A DNA stretch of 64,000 nucleotides from assembly GCA_030538075.1 (NCBI GenBank), contig JAUNUQ010000002.1, positions 62,001 through 126,000 on the forward strand, in the 5' to 3' direction. Positions 24,290-33,867 of this stretch are shown piece after piece. This DNA comes from Tissierellia bacterium. Lineage in GTDB: Bacteria > Bacillota > Clostridia > Tissierellales > Peptoniphilaceae. Each line of letters starts with the position of its first letter. The stretch's first letter is position 1. A model generated the notes under the pieces. That model saw only the letters and a program-made list of their open reading frames with translations. It was not told where the DNA came from and did not search any database. The position numbers were made by a program, and so were the translations under genes.

Positions 24290-25492
24290 ATGAAGAAGAG
24301 AGTATTATGGCTACTTGTTGCGATGATGCTGGCGATCACTGCTTGTCAGCCCCAGGCATCTGAGCCTACAACGGAGAATTCCGAAGCAGCCACTACTGAA
24401 GGGGCAGCAGAGGGAACAACGGAAGCTGCAGCAACGGGTGAAGTGATCAAGATCGGTGGTCTTGCACCTTTGACAGGCGACGTAGCTGTCTATGGTAACA
24501 CCTCTATGAATGCTGTAAAATTGGCAATTGAAGAAGTCAATGCCAATGGCGGTATTCTAGGGAAACAAGTCGAGTTCATCCTATATGATGAAAAGGGCGA
24601 CGCGACAGAAGCAGTAACTGCTTACAACCGTTTAATGGATGACGGTGTAGATGCGGTCATCGGTTCCGTAACCTCCAAGCCAACCTTGGCAGTTGCCGAA
24701 GTTGCAAAGGGAGATGGAATCTTGATGATCACACCGACCGGAACTCAACAGAACATCACGGAAGGCAAGGCCAATGTATTTAGAACTTGCTTTATCGACC
24801 CATATCAAGGGACGATCTTAGCGAAATTTGCCAAAGAGAATCTGGACGCAAAGACAGTAGCAGTCATTTCCAATACTTCAGACGACTATTCTCAAGGCGT
24901 TAAGAATGCATTTATCGAAGAGGCAAAAGCTCTTGGTCTAGAAGTCGTCGCGGATGAATCCTATGCGGCAACGGATACGGATTTCAGATCGCAGTTGACG
25001 AAGATGGTCGCGCTGAAGCCAGATGTAATCTGTATGCCAGACTACTACAAGGTCGTATCTCTGATGGCGGCACAAGCTAGAGAAGTCGGTCTGGAATCCA
25101 CTTTTGTCGGTCCGGACGGATGGGATGGAGTACTTGCTACTCTAGACGCATCAAATATGGATGCAGTTGAGAATTCCTACTTTACAAACCACTACTCTTT
25201 GGAAGATACGGATCCCAAAATTGCGGACTTTGTAAAGGCTTATCGTGAGAAGTACAATGAAGACCCATCTGCATTCTCAGCGCTGGGCTATGACACGGTT
25301 TATATGATCAAACAATCGATGGAAACCGCCGGATCTACAGAGCGTGAAGCAGTTGTAGATGCGATGAAGAACATCGAGTTTAGCGGTGTCACAGGCAGTC
25401 TGCGCTATGATGAGAACAATAACCCGATCAAGGCAGTTACCATTATGAAGATCGTAGATGGAAAATACACATTCGATAGCGTAATCGAATAG
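24290..25492 (+). CDS. livJ: Branched-chain amino acid ABC transporter, binding lipoprotein
   Basis: A 400-residue periplasmic-binding-type lipoprotein. The signal MKKRVLWLLVAMMLAITAC gives a lipid-anchored Cys, followed by a Thr/Glu/Ala-rich linker and a Leu/Ile/Val-binding fold (IGGLAPLTGDVAVYG, ILYDEKGDATEAV, GPDGWDG). I chose the ATG at 24290, six bases after an upstream GTG, for better spacing to GAGGGAAG. It heads the five-gene liv operon. Specificity within hydrophobic amino acids is not certain. Confidence 0.9.
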   Translation: MKKRVLWLLVAMMLAITACQPQASEPTTENSEAATTEGAAEGTTEAAATGEVIKIGGLAPLTGDVAVYGNTSMNAVKLAIEEVNANGGILGKQVEFILYDEKGDATEAVTAYNRLMDDGVDAVIGSVTSKPTLAVAEVAKGDGILMITPTGTQQNITEGKANVFRTCFIDPYQGTILAKFAKENLDAKTVAVISNTSDDYSQGVKNAFIEEAKALGLEVVADESYAATDTDFRSQLTKMVALKPDVICMPDYYKVVSLMAAQAREVGLESTFVGPDGWDGVLATLDASNMDAVENSYFTNHYSLEDTDPKIADFVKAYREKYNEDPSAFSALGYDTVYMIKQSMETAGSTEREAVVDAMKNIEFSGVTGSLRYDENNNPIKAVTIMKIVDGKYTFDSVIE

Positions 25493-25517
25493 TAACAAAG
25501 TCAATAAAGAGGAGAAC

Positions 25518-26402
25518 ATGGAGCTTTTACTGCAGATAATTAACGGATTATCCATCGGAAGTATCTATGCTCTGGTATCACTTGGCTATACCATGGTCTA
25601 TGGTATAGCCAAGTTGATTAACTTTGCCCATGGTGACATCATCATGATCGGAGCCTATACTTCCCTGTTGTTGATCCCCTTATTCACCCAATTGAATCTA
25701 CCCATCTGGCTGACGGTGGTTCCGTCGATTTTGATGTGCATGCTTCTGGGTATTACCGTAGAGCGCATTTGCTACAGGCCACTGCGCAACTCTCCCAGAA
25801 TTGCCAATCTGATCACTGCCATCGGTGTCAGTTTACTGCTACAAAACTCGGTCATGAAGATTTTCGGACCGGATTTTAGACCTTATCCGAAATTATTTAC
25901 TAGCCCACCTGTCCAAATTGGTGGTGTGCGCATCGGCGTGAATGTCCTAGTGACGATTGTAATTACCGTAATCTTGACGATATTATTGCAATTCTTTATG
26001 AACAAGACCAAGTATGGAAAAGCCATGCTGGCAACCAGTGAGAACTACACGGCATCCAAGCTGGTAGGGATCAATATTGACTCGACGATAATGCTGACCT
26101 TTGCCATTGGAAGTGGATTGGCAGCGGTAGCTTCAATTTTATATGTTTCCTCCTATCCCCAAGTACAGCCCACCATGGGTTCCATGCTGGGGATCAAGGC
26201 TTTTGTTGCCGCAGTACTCGGTGGTATTGGGATCATCCCAGGCGCCGTATTGGGAGGATTTATCCTGGGGATAGCAGAAACTCTAACCAGAGCCTATCTA
26301 TCTTCGCAATTGGCCGATGCCATTGTGTTTGGGATCTTGATCTTGGTACTGATCCTCAAGCCCACGGGAATCATGGGTAAGCAGCAGAAGGAGAAGGTGT
26401 AA
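25518..26402 (+). CDS. livH: Branched-chain amino acid ABC permease LivH
   Basis: A 294-residue inner-membrane permease with about eight hydrophobic segments. The signatures GSIYALVSLGYTMVYG, INFAHGDIIMIGAY and AAVLGGIGIIPGAVLGGF are typical of LivH. It overlaps livM by one base. Confidence 0.93.
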   Translation: MELLLQIINGLSIGSIYALVSLGYTMVYGIAKLINFAHGDIIMIGAYTSLLLIPLFTQLNLPIWLTVVPSILMCMLLGITVERICYRPLRNSPRIANLITAIGVSLLLQNSVMKIFGPDFRPYPKLFTSPPVQIGGVRIGVNVLVTIVITVILTILLQFFMNKTKYGKAMLATSENYTASKLVGINIDSTIMLTFAIGSGLAAVASILYVSSYPQVQPTMGSMLGIKAFVAAVLGGIGIIPGAVLGGFILGIAETLTRAYLSSQLADAIVFGILILVLILKPTGIMGKQQKEKV

Positions 26403-27385
26403 TGGATCGAACGAAAAAACTCAGCTATGCCGCCACTGCGGTCCTCGTAGTGGGACTGTTTGGCCTTTTGATGTTATTGGCAAATATGGGGGTCATCTCT
26501 CGTTTTATGCAGGGGATCATCATTTTGATCTGTATTAATATCATCCTCGCCGTCAGCCTCAATGTCACCGTGGGCTGTCTAGGGCAGATCACCTTAGGCC
26601 ATGCGGGCTTTATGTCCGTCGGCGCCTATGCTGCTGCCCTCTTCACAAAATCTGGCATCATCCCTGGCATCCCCGGTTATCTGGTGGGGATTTTAATTGG
26701 AGGACTCTGTGCAGGTCTGATTGGCATCGCCGTCGGCGTACCGGCCCTCAGGCTACGCGGCGACTACCTCGCCATTATCACATTGGCCTTTGGTGAGATC
26801 ATCCGGGTACTGATCGAGTACTTCGACTTTACAGGCGGAGCACAAGGTCTCATCGGGATCCCCAGATATCAGAACTTTGCGATCATATACTTCGTCATGG
26901 TGCTCTCCGTCGTCCTGATGTTCTCTATCATGACCTCAAGGCATGGGCGAGCCGTCCTCGCAATAAGGGAGGATGAGATCGCCAGTGATGCGGCAGGGAT
27001 TAACACAACTTATTATAAGACCTTCGCCTTCGCCCTGTCTGCGGTATTCGCAGGGGTTGCCGGTGCGGTCTATGCACATCATATGGGAGTCCTCGGAGCG
27101 AAACAATTTGACTATAACTATTCCATTTCCATACTGGTCATGGTCGTATTGGGCGGTTTGGGTAGCTTTACTGGAGCCACCTTATCCGCTGTCGTATTGA
27201 CCATCTTGCCAGAGGCTCTCCGTGGATTCAACGACTACCGAATGATTCTGTACTCCCTGATTCTGATCTTGATGATGCTCTTTCGACCTACTGGGCTCTT
27301 GGGCCGGAAAGAGTTTGAGATCTCACGCATCATCCGCAAGCTCACGGAAAAGGGAAATGAACAGACCACAGACCCATTGGGGTAG
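26402..27385 (+). CDS. livM: Branched-chain amino acid ABC permease LivM
   Basis: A 327-residue permease with about nine hydrophobic segments and the family motifs LNVTVGCLGQITLGHAGFM, RLRGDYLAIITLAFGEI and VVLGGLGSFTGA. Partner of LivH in the membrane complex. It ends 8 bases before livG. Confidence 0.93.
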   Translation: MDRTKKLSYAATAVLVVGLFGLLMLLANMGVISRFMQGIIILICINIILAVSLNVTVGCLGQITLGHAGFMSVGAYAAALFTKSGIIPGIPGYLVGILIGGLCAGLIGIAVGVPALRLRGDYLAIITLAFGEIIRVLIEYFDFTGGAQGLIGIPRYQNFAIIYFVMVLSVVLMFSIMTSRHGRAVLAIREDEIASDAAGINTTYYKTFAFALSAVFAGVAGAVYAHHMGVLGAKQFDYNYSISILVMVVLGGLGSFTGATLSAVVLTILPEALRGFNDYRMILYSLILILMMLFRPTGLLGRKEFEISRIIRKLTEKGNEQTTDPLG

Positions 27386-27393
27386 GAGGATCT

Positions 27394-28167
27394 ATGCAAT
27401 CGACATTAACTGTAACGGGTTTGGGCATCAACTTCGGTGGCCTTAAAGCCGTTGAAGATTTTAATATGGACATCGGCAAGGGCGAACTCGTCGGCTTGAT
27501 CGGCCCAAACGGCGCAGGAAAGACGACGGTATTTAACATGCTCACAGGCGTGTATGAGCCCACCTATGGGACGATCTCCCTCGAGGGGGAAGCCCTCAAT
27601 AAGGTGCCCACACACAAGATCGTGAAGAAGGGCATGGCGCGTACTTTTCAAAACATTCGGCTCTTTGGTCACTTGAGCGTACTCACCAATGTGATGGTCG
27701 CACAGAATCTAGAAATGAAATACGGTTTTTTAGCGGGTATGCTCCGCTTGCCGAAGTATTGGCAAGAGGAAAAACAGACTCGAGCGAAAGCCATGGAGCT
27801 CCTCAGATTCTTTGATCTGGATCTATATGCGAGCATCCCTGCGAATTCTCTGCCCTATGGGAAACAGAGAAAGCTCGAGATTGTGAGGGCAATGGCAACA
27901 AATCCCAAGATCCTACTCTTAGATGAGCCAGCTGCCGGCATGAACCCAAGTGAAACCCAGGAATTGATGGATACCATTGGAAAGCTGCGTCAGGAATACG
28001 GCATCTCCATCCTGCTCATCGAGCACGATATGAAACTGGTCCTCGGCCTTTGTGAAAGACTCATCGTATTGGATCATGGGAAGATCATCGCCCAAGGCGA
28101 TCCCACTGAAGTGGTGAATAACAAGGATGTCATCACGGCATACCTAGGAGAGGAAGTGGTGAGCTGA
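27394..28167 (+). CDS. livG: Branched-chain amino acid ABC ATPase LivG
   Basis: A 257-residue ATPase. Walker A is GPNGAGKTT, the signature segment is LPYGKQRKLEIVRAMA, Walker B is ILLLDEPAAGMNP, and the switch His is in IEHDMKLV. The LivG-type C-terminal tail (QGDPTEVVNNKDVITAYLG) is present. It overlaps livF by one base. Confidence 0.94.
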   Translation: MQSTLTVTGLGINFGGLKAVEDFNMDIGKGELVGLIGPNGAGKTTVFNMLTGVYEPTYGTISLEGEALNKVPTHKIVKKGMARTFQNIRLFGHLSVLTNVMVAQNLEMKYGFLAGMLRLPKYWQEEKQTRAKAMELLRFFDLDLYASIPANSLPYGKQRKLEIVRAMATNPKILLLDEPAAGMNPSETQELMDTIGKLRQEYGISILLIEHDMKLVLGLCERLIVLDHGKIIAQGDPTEVVNNKDVITAYLGEEVVS

Positions 28168-28886
28168 TGAGTACGTCCATGTTGGAAGTCAAAGACTTAA
28201 ATGTCTTCTATGGTAATATCCACGCGATCAAAGATGCATCTCTACGAGTTGAAGAAGGGGAGATCATCTCTCTGATCGGTGCGAACGGAGCTGGAAAGAC
28301 GACGATGCTGCAGACCATATCTGGTATATTGCGTTCCAAGTCCGGCAGCGTCTCCTACAAGGGGGCGGATATCACCAAGACGCGTGCTCACGAGATCCTG
28401 CGAATGGGCATCGCCCAGGTGCCAGAAGGACGCCAGGTATTTGCAAATCTGAGTGTGCTCGACAATCTGGAGATGGGCGCCTTTAGCGTCAAAGCTTCTG
28501 CAGAAGACAAGGCAGCGCTCAGGGAGAGATTTTTTGACCGCTTCCCCCGAATGAAGGAGAGAGCCAACCAGATGGCGGGCACCTTGTCCGGTGGTGAGCA
28601 GCAGATGCTCGCCATGGGCAGAGCCATCGCCAGTCGCCCACAGCTGATGATTTTAGACGAACCCTCTATGGGACTGTCTCCCATCTTCGTAAAGGAGATC
28701 TTTGAGACCATAAAAAAGCTAAATGAAGAGGGGACGACCATCCTCCTCGTCGAGCAAAATGCGATGATGGCGTTATCCATCTCAGATCGTGCCTATGTCT
28801 TAGAGACGGGCAGTATCGTCATGGAGGGTACCTCTCAAGAATTGGCAAATGACGACCGAGTAAAGAAGGCATATTTGGGTGCCTAG
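28167..28886 (+). CDS. livF: Branched-chain amino acid ABC ATPase LivF
   Basis: A 239-residue ATPase, partner of LivG. Walker A is GANGAGKTT, signature LSGGEQQMLAMGRA, Walker B LMILDEPSMGLSP, and the LivF variant VEQNAMMAL replaces the usual switch-His context. Last gene of the operon; a terminator follows. Confidence 0.94.
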   Translation: MSTSMLEVKDLNVFYGNIHAIKDASLRVEEGEIISLIGANGAGKTTMLQTISGILRSKSGSVSYKGADITKTRAHEILRMGIAQVPEGRQVFANLSVLDNLEMGAFSVKASAEDKAALRERFFDRFPRMKERANQMAGTLSGGEQQMLAMGRAIASRPQLMILDEPSMGLSPIFVKEIFETIKKLNEEGTTILLVEQNAMMALSISDRAYVLETGSIVMEGTSQELANDDRVKKAYLGA

Positions 28887-28896
28887 AGGTTAATAG

Positions 28897-28930
28897 AACT
28901 GTCAGGAGAATCTCTTCTGGCAGTTTTTTT
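28897..28930 (+). terminator. Terminator of the liv operon
   Basis: AACTGTCAG pairs with CTGGCAGTT (one G-U) and a run of seven T follows. Confidence 0.88.
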
Positions 28931-29073
28931 ATGATAGCTTTCATCAGATCTTCATTCTCTCTTAACAGTGAACCATGATACTTTGATGATTGATTGGGTA
29001 TAAAAAGAATGGCATACGTGTAAATAGGATGCGTGTGCGGTTTTACATCAAATTATCTTAGGAGGAAATTGAT

Positions 29074-31506
29074 ATGCGAATTACGAGCAAGAAACTGTTG
29101 GCACTTTTGATCGTTTTCGTCATGGTATTTGCAGCGATTCCCATGCAGCCTGCTCTGGCTGCCAATGGGGAGTTTGAAATCCTGCATACAAATGACATCC
29201 ACGGCAATGTCGTAGGAGACGAAGATATTGAGAAAGGTGAGAAGATCGGGTTTGCGAAATACAAGACCTTCATCGACCAAGAGAAGGAGACGAAAAATGT
29301 CCTTGTCGTCGATGTGGGTGACCTGCTCCATGGAACCACCTTTGCTACCATCAGCCGCGGAGAGTCCATGGTTGAATTGGCAAACAGATTGGGCGTCGAT
29401 GCTTTCACCCCGGGAAACCATGACTTCAACTATGGCACCGATCGTCTAGTAGAGCTTGAAGGGCAAGTGGATTTCCAAATTCTCGCATCCAATGTCATCA
29501 AAGAGGGGGAGACAGACCCGATCTTTGAGAATTTCACGATCAAGGAGATTGGTGGCATCAAGGTGGGGATCTTTGGGATAGCAACACCTGAGACGAAGAC
29601 AAAATCCAACCCTCTCAATACCGAAGGGGTAAACTTCATCGATCCGATCAAAGCAGCAGAAGATGCAGTCGCTGCATTGACTGGAAAGGTTGATGTCATC
29701 GTAGCCCTTAGCCACCTGGGACTCGATAAAGAATCAGAGATTACATCTGAGGACTTGGCAGTTGCTGTTCCTGAGATAGATATCATCATCGATGGCCATA
29801 GCCACACCCAATTAGACGCTGGTAAAAAAGTGGGGGACACATTAATCGCCCAAACCGGTGGACATCTAAAGCAAATCGGTAAAGTAAATGTTAAGGTCGA
29901 AGACGGTAAAGTGACAGCTGAAGCGGCTCTCATTCCCTTTGCAGAGGCTTTTGCGCTTGAGCCCAACAAGGACATCGCCGACTATATTGCATCAGTAGAA
30001 GAAGACAATAAGCCCTATCTCGAGACCATCATCGGTAAGACCAAGACCGATCTAGTGGGAGAGAGAGAAATCGTAAGAACTGGTGAATCCAACCTAGGTC
30101 AACTATTGACCATCGCCATGCTAATGGAAACGGACGCAGATGTGGCGATCACCAATGGCGGCGGTATCCGTGCGACGATCAAAGCAGGGGATATCACTCG
30201 CGGTGATGTCCTCTTGGCATTCCCCTTTACGAACTATCCAGTTGTGATTGAAGCGACGGGACAAGTCATTGTCGACGCCCTAAACCATGGTATTGACGCC
30301 TATCCAGAGGCAGCGGGCAAATTCCCCCATGTCGCCGGAATGAATTTCGAAATCGAGAAGACAGCAGAGGGAAATAGGGTTAAGGACCTGATGATCAAGG
30401 ATCAGCCAGTTGATCTGACCAAGACCTATAAGCTGGTCACCAACGACTTTATGGCTGTTGGTGGAGACGGATACGAGATGTTCAAAGGGCTGAAAAAGCT
30501 CTCAGAACATGCCCTGTTGTCGGAAGTCCTAGAAAACCGTATCGTCGCAATGGCGAAAGAGGGAGAAATCGAAGTCAATCAGGAACAGCGAATCAGATTC
30601 CCATCTGCAGCAGAACTACCGAAGAGAATTGCCGGAGATAACCGCTACTTGACAGCAGTTGAAATCAGTAAAGAGGGATTTGCTAAGGCAGAGACCGTCC
30701 TAATTGCAAGTGGCACAGTCGAGTGGGATTCCCTGTCAGCAGGACCTCTCGCTTCCCTTAAAGGTGCACCAATTCTCCTGACAGAAGGAAACAAATTGAC
30801 CACCAGTGCTGGCGCAGAGATAAAGAGACTCGAAGCCAAAAACGCCATCCTCATCGGTGGAGAGAGAACCCTCGAAAAAGCAGTAGAAGACGAGCTAAAG
30901 GGATTGGGACTTACAGTATCGCGAATTTCTGGACCAAACCGCTATGAGACTTCTGCAGAAGTGGCAAAGACCATACTGAAGGAGACCAGTGCGAAAAAGC
31001 TGATGGTAGCTAGTGGCGATGTTGTAGCCGATGCATTGTCTGCATCCTCCTTAGCTTCTAAAGATAAGACTGCGATCCTGCTCATCAACGGCAAGGGGAA
31101 TCTTGCTCCATCTGCAACAGCCTTGATCAAAGAGCAAGCTATTACAGAAATTGTCATCGCAGGCGGCGAAAGCACAGTTCTTCCAGCCGTAGAGGAGGCC
31201 CTTAAGACAGGAGGCGTCACCGTAACCAGACTAGCTGGACTGAACCGCTATGAAACCGCAGTGGCCATCGCAAAAGCCGCTTATCCTGAAGGAGAAAAGG
31301 CATTTGTAGCGAATGGTCTGGGCTTTGCAGATGCACTAGCAGTAGCTCCATATGCACACAAAGAAGGTGCGGTCCTACTCCTAGTCCAACCAGAAGAGGT
31401 TCCAGAAGCAACTGCTAATTACCTCAAAGACTCCAAGATCACAACCATTACCGTCATTGGAGGCACAAACTCCGTTTCGGATGATGTGGCAGGTAAGCTG
31501 AAATAA
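29074..31506 (+). CDS. Secreted 5'-nucleotidase-family phosphoesterase with CWB2 cell-wall repeats
   Basis: An 810-residue exported protein. A signal peptide (about 1-29, cleaved after PALA) precedes a metallophosphoesterase domain (30 to about 280: HTNDIHGN, DVGDLLHG, GNHDFNYG, DGHSHTQ) and a 5'-nucleotidase C-terminal domain (about 315-480: AITNGGGIRATI, NDFMAVGGDGYEMF). From about 515 to the end come three CWB2-type repeats, each with a RIAGDNRY, RISGPNRYET or RLAGLNRYETA-like start. Such repeats anchor proteins to wall polymers in Clostridioides and relatives. It likely hydrolyses nucleotides at the cell surface. AGGAGG precedes the ATG; monocistronic. Confidence 0.92.
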   Translation: MRITSKKLLALLIVFVMVFAAIPMQPALAANGEFEILHTNDIHGNVVGDEDIEKGEKIGFAKYKTFIDQEKETKNVLVVDVGDLLHGTTFATISRGESMVELANRLGVDAFTPGNHDFNYGTDRLVELEGQVDFQILASNVIKEGETDPIFENFTIKEIGGIKVGIFGIATPETKTKSNPLNTEGVNFIDPIKAAEDAVAALTGKVDVIVALSHLGLDKESEITSEDLAVAVPEIDIIIDGHSHTQLDAGKKVGDTLIAQTGGHLKQIGKVNVKVEDGKVTAEAALIPFAEAFALEPNKDIADYIASVEEDNKPYLETIIGKTKTDLVGEREIVRTGESNLGQLLTIAMLMETDADVAITNGGGIRATIKAGDITRGDVLLAFPFTNYPVVIEATGQVIVDALNHGIDAYPEAAGKFPHVAGMNFEIEKTAEGNRVKDLMIKDQPVDLTKTYKLVTNDFMAVGGDGYEMFKGLKKLSEHALLSEVLENRIVAMAKEGEIEVNQEQRIRFPSAAELPKRIAGDNRYLTAVEISKEGFAKAETVLIASGTVEWDSLSAGPLASLKGAPILLTEGNKLTTSAGAEIKRLEAKNAILIGGERTLEKAVEDELKGLGLTVSRISGPNRYETSAEVAKTILKETSAKKLMVASGDVVADALSASSLASKDKTAILLINGKGNLAPSATALIKEQAITEIVIAGGESTVLPAVEEALKTGGVTVTRLAGLNRYETAVAIAKAAYPEGEKAFVANGLGFADALAVAPYAHKEGAVLLLVQPEEVPEATANYLKDSKITTITVIGGTNSVSDDVAGKLK

Positions 31507-31528
31507 AATGAGATAGAGAAATAATAGG

Positions 31529-31560
31529 ACAACTCCCTAGCATAAAGCTGGGGAGTTGTT
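31529..31560 (+). terminator. Hairpin terminator after the nucleotidase gene
   Basis: ACAACTCCC pairs perfectly with GGGAGTTGT; only a weak T-rich tail follows. Confidence 0.65.
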
Positions 31561-31754
31561 TGCTTGTGGATATAGTTTTCGGTGGAGAGAATCATTAGCG
31601 TTTTTTTAAACTGCAAATGAAGTCTCGTGAGATAGCTCGGATCGGATGGATTGATTTTGATCTGTCATCAAAGGAGATATTTTTCAAAACCGCAAGCCGA
31701 TACAGTTTTAAGGGTATATATTATATAATACATAAATAAATTGGAGGTTATCCC

Positions 31755-33767
31755 ATGACAGAAATTCAAACACCGCTGGAGATTTATCAAATCGACCCTT
31801 GGTTGAAGGATTTTAAAGGGGATTTGGATTATCGTAACCGGAGGTATCATGAGATCCGGCGCACTCTCTTAAACGGGGGCTCCCTCACAGATTTTGCAAA
31901 TGCGCATAAGTATTATGGATTTCACAGGGAGAATGGGGGCTGGGTCTATCGCGAATGGGCACCAGCAGCAGAGGCATTATATTTGATTGGAGATTTTAAT
32001 AAATGGGATCGAAGCTCTCACCTCTTAGAGCGCATTGACTTTAATACTTGGGAGATCAAGCTACCAGCAGATGCTTTAAAGCATGAGGACCTTGTCAAGG
32101 TTCGGGTTTTATCAAGGGGACAGTCCGTTGATCGCATCCCGATTTATATCCGCAGAGCGGTTCAGGATCCACAGACGAATAGCTTCAGTGGTCAGATCTG
32201 GGATCCGCCGGCGCCCTTTGAGTGGAGCGATCAAGACTATCGGGGACTAAATGGCGAAGCTCCCTTCATCTATGAAACCCATGTCGGCATGGCACAGGAA
32301 AAACGGGGAATTGGGACATATCGAGAGTTTGCGGATACGATCCTGGACCGCATTGTGGATCAAGGCTATAATACCGTGCAGATCATGGCGATCATGCAGC
32401 ATCCCTATTATGCATCTTTTGGCTATCATGTCTCCAGTTTTTTCGCAGCATCTTCATGGTTTGGAACACCAGAGGATCTCAAGTACCTAGTCAATAAAGC
32501 CCATGGTAAGGGGATCGCCGTTCTAATGGATATTGTTCATTCCCATGCAGTGAAGAATACGGCGGAAGGGATTAATGAATTTGACGGTACCGATCACCAA
32601 TTCTTCCATTCCGGCAGCAGAGGGAATCACGATCAATGGGATTCAAAGGTCTTCAATTATGGAAAGCATGAGGTCATCCATTTTCTATTGTCGAATGTCA
32701 AATACTGGATGGAGGAATTCCATTTTGATGGATTCCGTTTTGATGGTGTCACCTCGATGCTCTATTTAGACCATGGGATGGGAACGGATTTCGACAGCTA
32801 TAGCAAGTATTTTAGTATGAACACCGATGTCGAAGCCATCACATATCTTCAGCTTGCGAGCTCCTTGGTAAAAGAGATCAACCCACAGGCTATCGCAATT
32901 GCAGAGGATATGAGTGGTATGCCGGGCATGTGTCTTCCAATCGATAAGGGGGGGATCGGATTTGATTATCGGCTATCCATGGGGATGCCCGATTATTGGA
33001 TTCGCACTCTGAAGAAAAGTGATGACCACTGGGATATGCATGAAATGTACCACGAATTGTCGACGACTAGGCCATCAGAAAAGCGTATCGGATATGTAGA
33101 ATCCCATGATCAGGCACTTGTCGGAGATAAGACCGTGATCTTCCGAATGGCCGACAAGGAAATGTACACGGATATGAATAAATTTGGCGAAAATCTGATC
33201 ATCGATCGAGCGATCGCCCTCTCGAAGATGATTCGCTTTGCGACGATCGCCATGGGGAGTGATGGATATCTGAATTTTATGGGTAACGAATTCGGTCATC
33301 CCGAATGGATTGACTTCCCCAGAGAGGGGAACAACTGGAGCTTCGAGCATTGTAGAAGGCAGTGGTCTCTGGCGGAAAAGGACTATCTCCGTTATAAGGG
33401 ACTCAATGAATTCGATAAGGCGATGATCCATTTCATGAAAGAGAACGATCTGATGGGCACAGAGCATCCTGAGGTATTATGGAGGGACAATGGTCGAAAA
33501 GTGATTGCCATCAGAAAAAAAGGTCGATTATTCCTCTTCAACTTTCATCCGACGGAATCCTATGAGGGATTTGAACTACCAACCCATGATCAGGGCGCAT
33601 ATCGTGTTGTGCTCGATACCGATGAGCAGCGTTTTGGTGGGATGGGAGGCAGGATTTCTCATGACTATGAGTATCCCGTGTTCCCTATGAAGATGGACCC
33701 AGAATACCAGGGAATCACCCTATATTGTCCCAGTAGAACAGCAATGGTCTTAGAGAAGATCCGGTAG
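31755..33767 (+). CDS. 1,4-alpha-glucan branching enzyme, eukaryotic-type (GH13_8-like)
   Basis: A 670-residue cytoplasmic enzyme that forms alpha-1,6 branches in glycogen. An N-terminal CBM48-like domain (about 55-150, VYREWAPAAEALYLIGDFNKW) precedes a GH13 barrel. The nucleophile is in FDGFRFDGVTSMLY, the acid/base in IAIAEDMSGMPG and the third carboxylate in YVESHDQALVGDKT. The last two segments are characteristic of the eukaryote/Bacteroidetes-type branching enzymes rather than the usual bacterial GlgB. No glycogen synthase, phosphorylase or ADP-glucose gene is nearby. A TATAAT lies near 31724 with a poor -35; terminator downstream. Confidence 0.9.
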   Translation: MTEIQTPLEIYQIDPWLKDFKGDLDYRNRRYHEIRRTLLNGGSLTDFANAHKYYGFHRENGGWVYREWAPAAEALYLIGDFNKWDRSSHLLERIDFNTWEIKLPADALKHEDLVKVRVLSRGQSVDRIPIYIRRAVQDPQTNSFSGQIWDPPAPFEWSDQDYRGLNGEAPFIYETHVGMAQEKRGIGTYREFADTILDRIVDQGYNTVQIMAIMQHPYYASFGYHVSSFFAASSWFGTPEDLKYLVNKAHGKGIAVLMDIVHSHAVKNTAEGINEFDGTDHQFFHSGSRGNHDQWDSKVFNYGKHEVIHFLLSNVKYWMEEFHFDGFRFDGVTSMLYLDHGMGTDFDSYSKYFSMNTDVEAITYLQLASSLVKEINPQAIAIAEDMSGMPGMCLPIDKGGIGFDYRLSMGMPDYWIRTLKKSDDHWDMHEMYHELSTTRPSEKRIGYVESHDQALVGDKTVIFRMADKEMYTDMNKFGENLIIDRAIALSKMIRFATIAMGSDGYLNFMGNEFGHPEWIDFPREGNNWSFEHCRRQWSLAEKDYLRYKGLNEFDKAMIHFMKENDLMGTEHPEVLWRDNGRKVIAIRKKGRLFLFNFHPTESYEGFELPTHDQGAYRVVLDTDEQRFGGMGGRISHDYEYPVFPMKMDPEYQGITLYCPSRTAMVLEKIR

Positions 33768-33800
33768 TTAAAAATTGTTTTCATTGTGAGTAAGCAGAAC

Positions 33801-33838
33801 ACAAAGGCGGCATCGAAATTAGCGGTGCCGCCTTTGTA
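33801..33838. terminator. Bidirectional terminator between branching enzyme and sigma-54 regulator
   Basis: ACAAAGGCGGCA and TGCCGCCTTTGT form a perfect 12-base stem with a 13-base loop. T- and A-rich flanks allow it to serve both convergent genes. Confidence 0.8.
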
Positions 33839-33867
33839 TTTAAACTATTTTATTTCCTTAGATTCAT

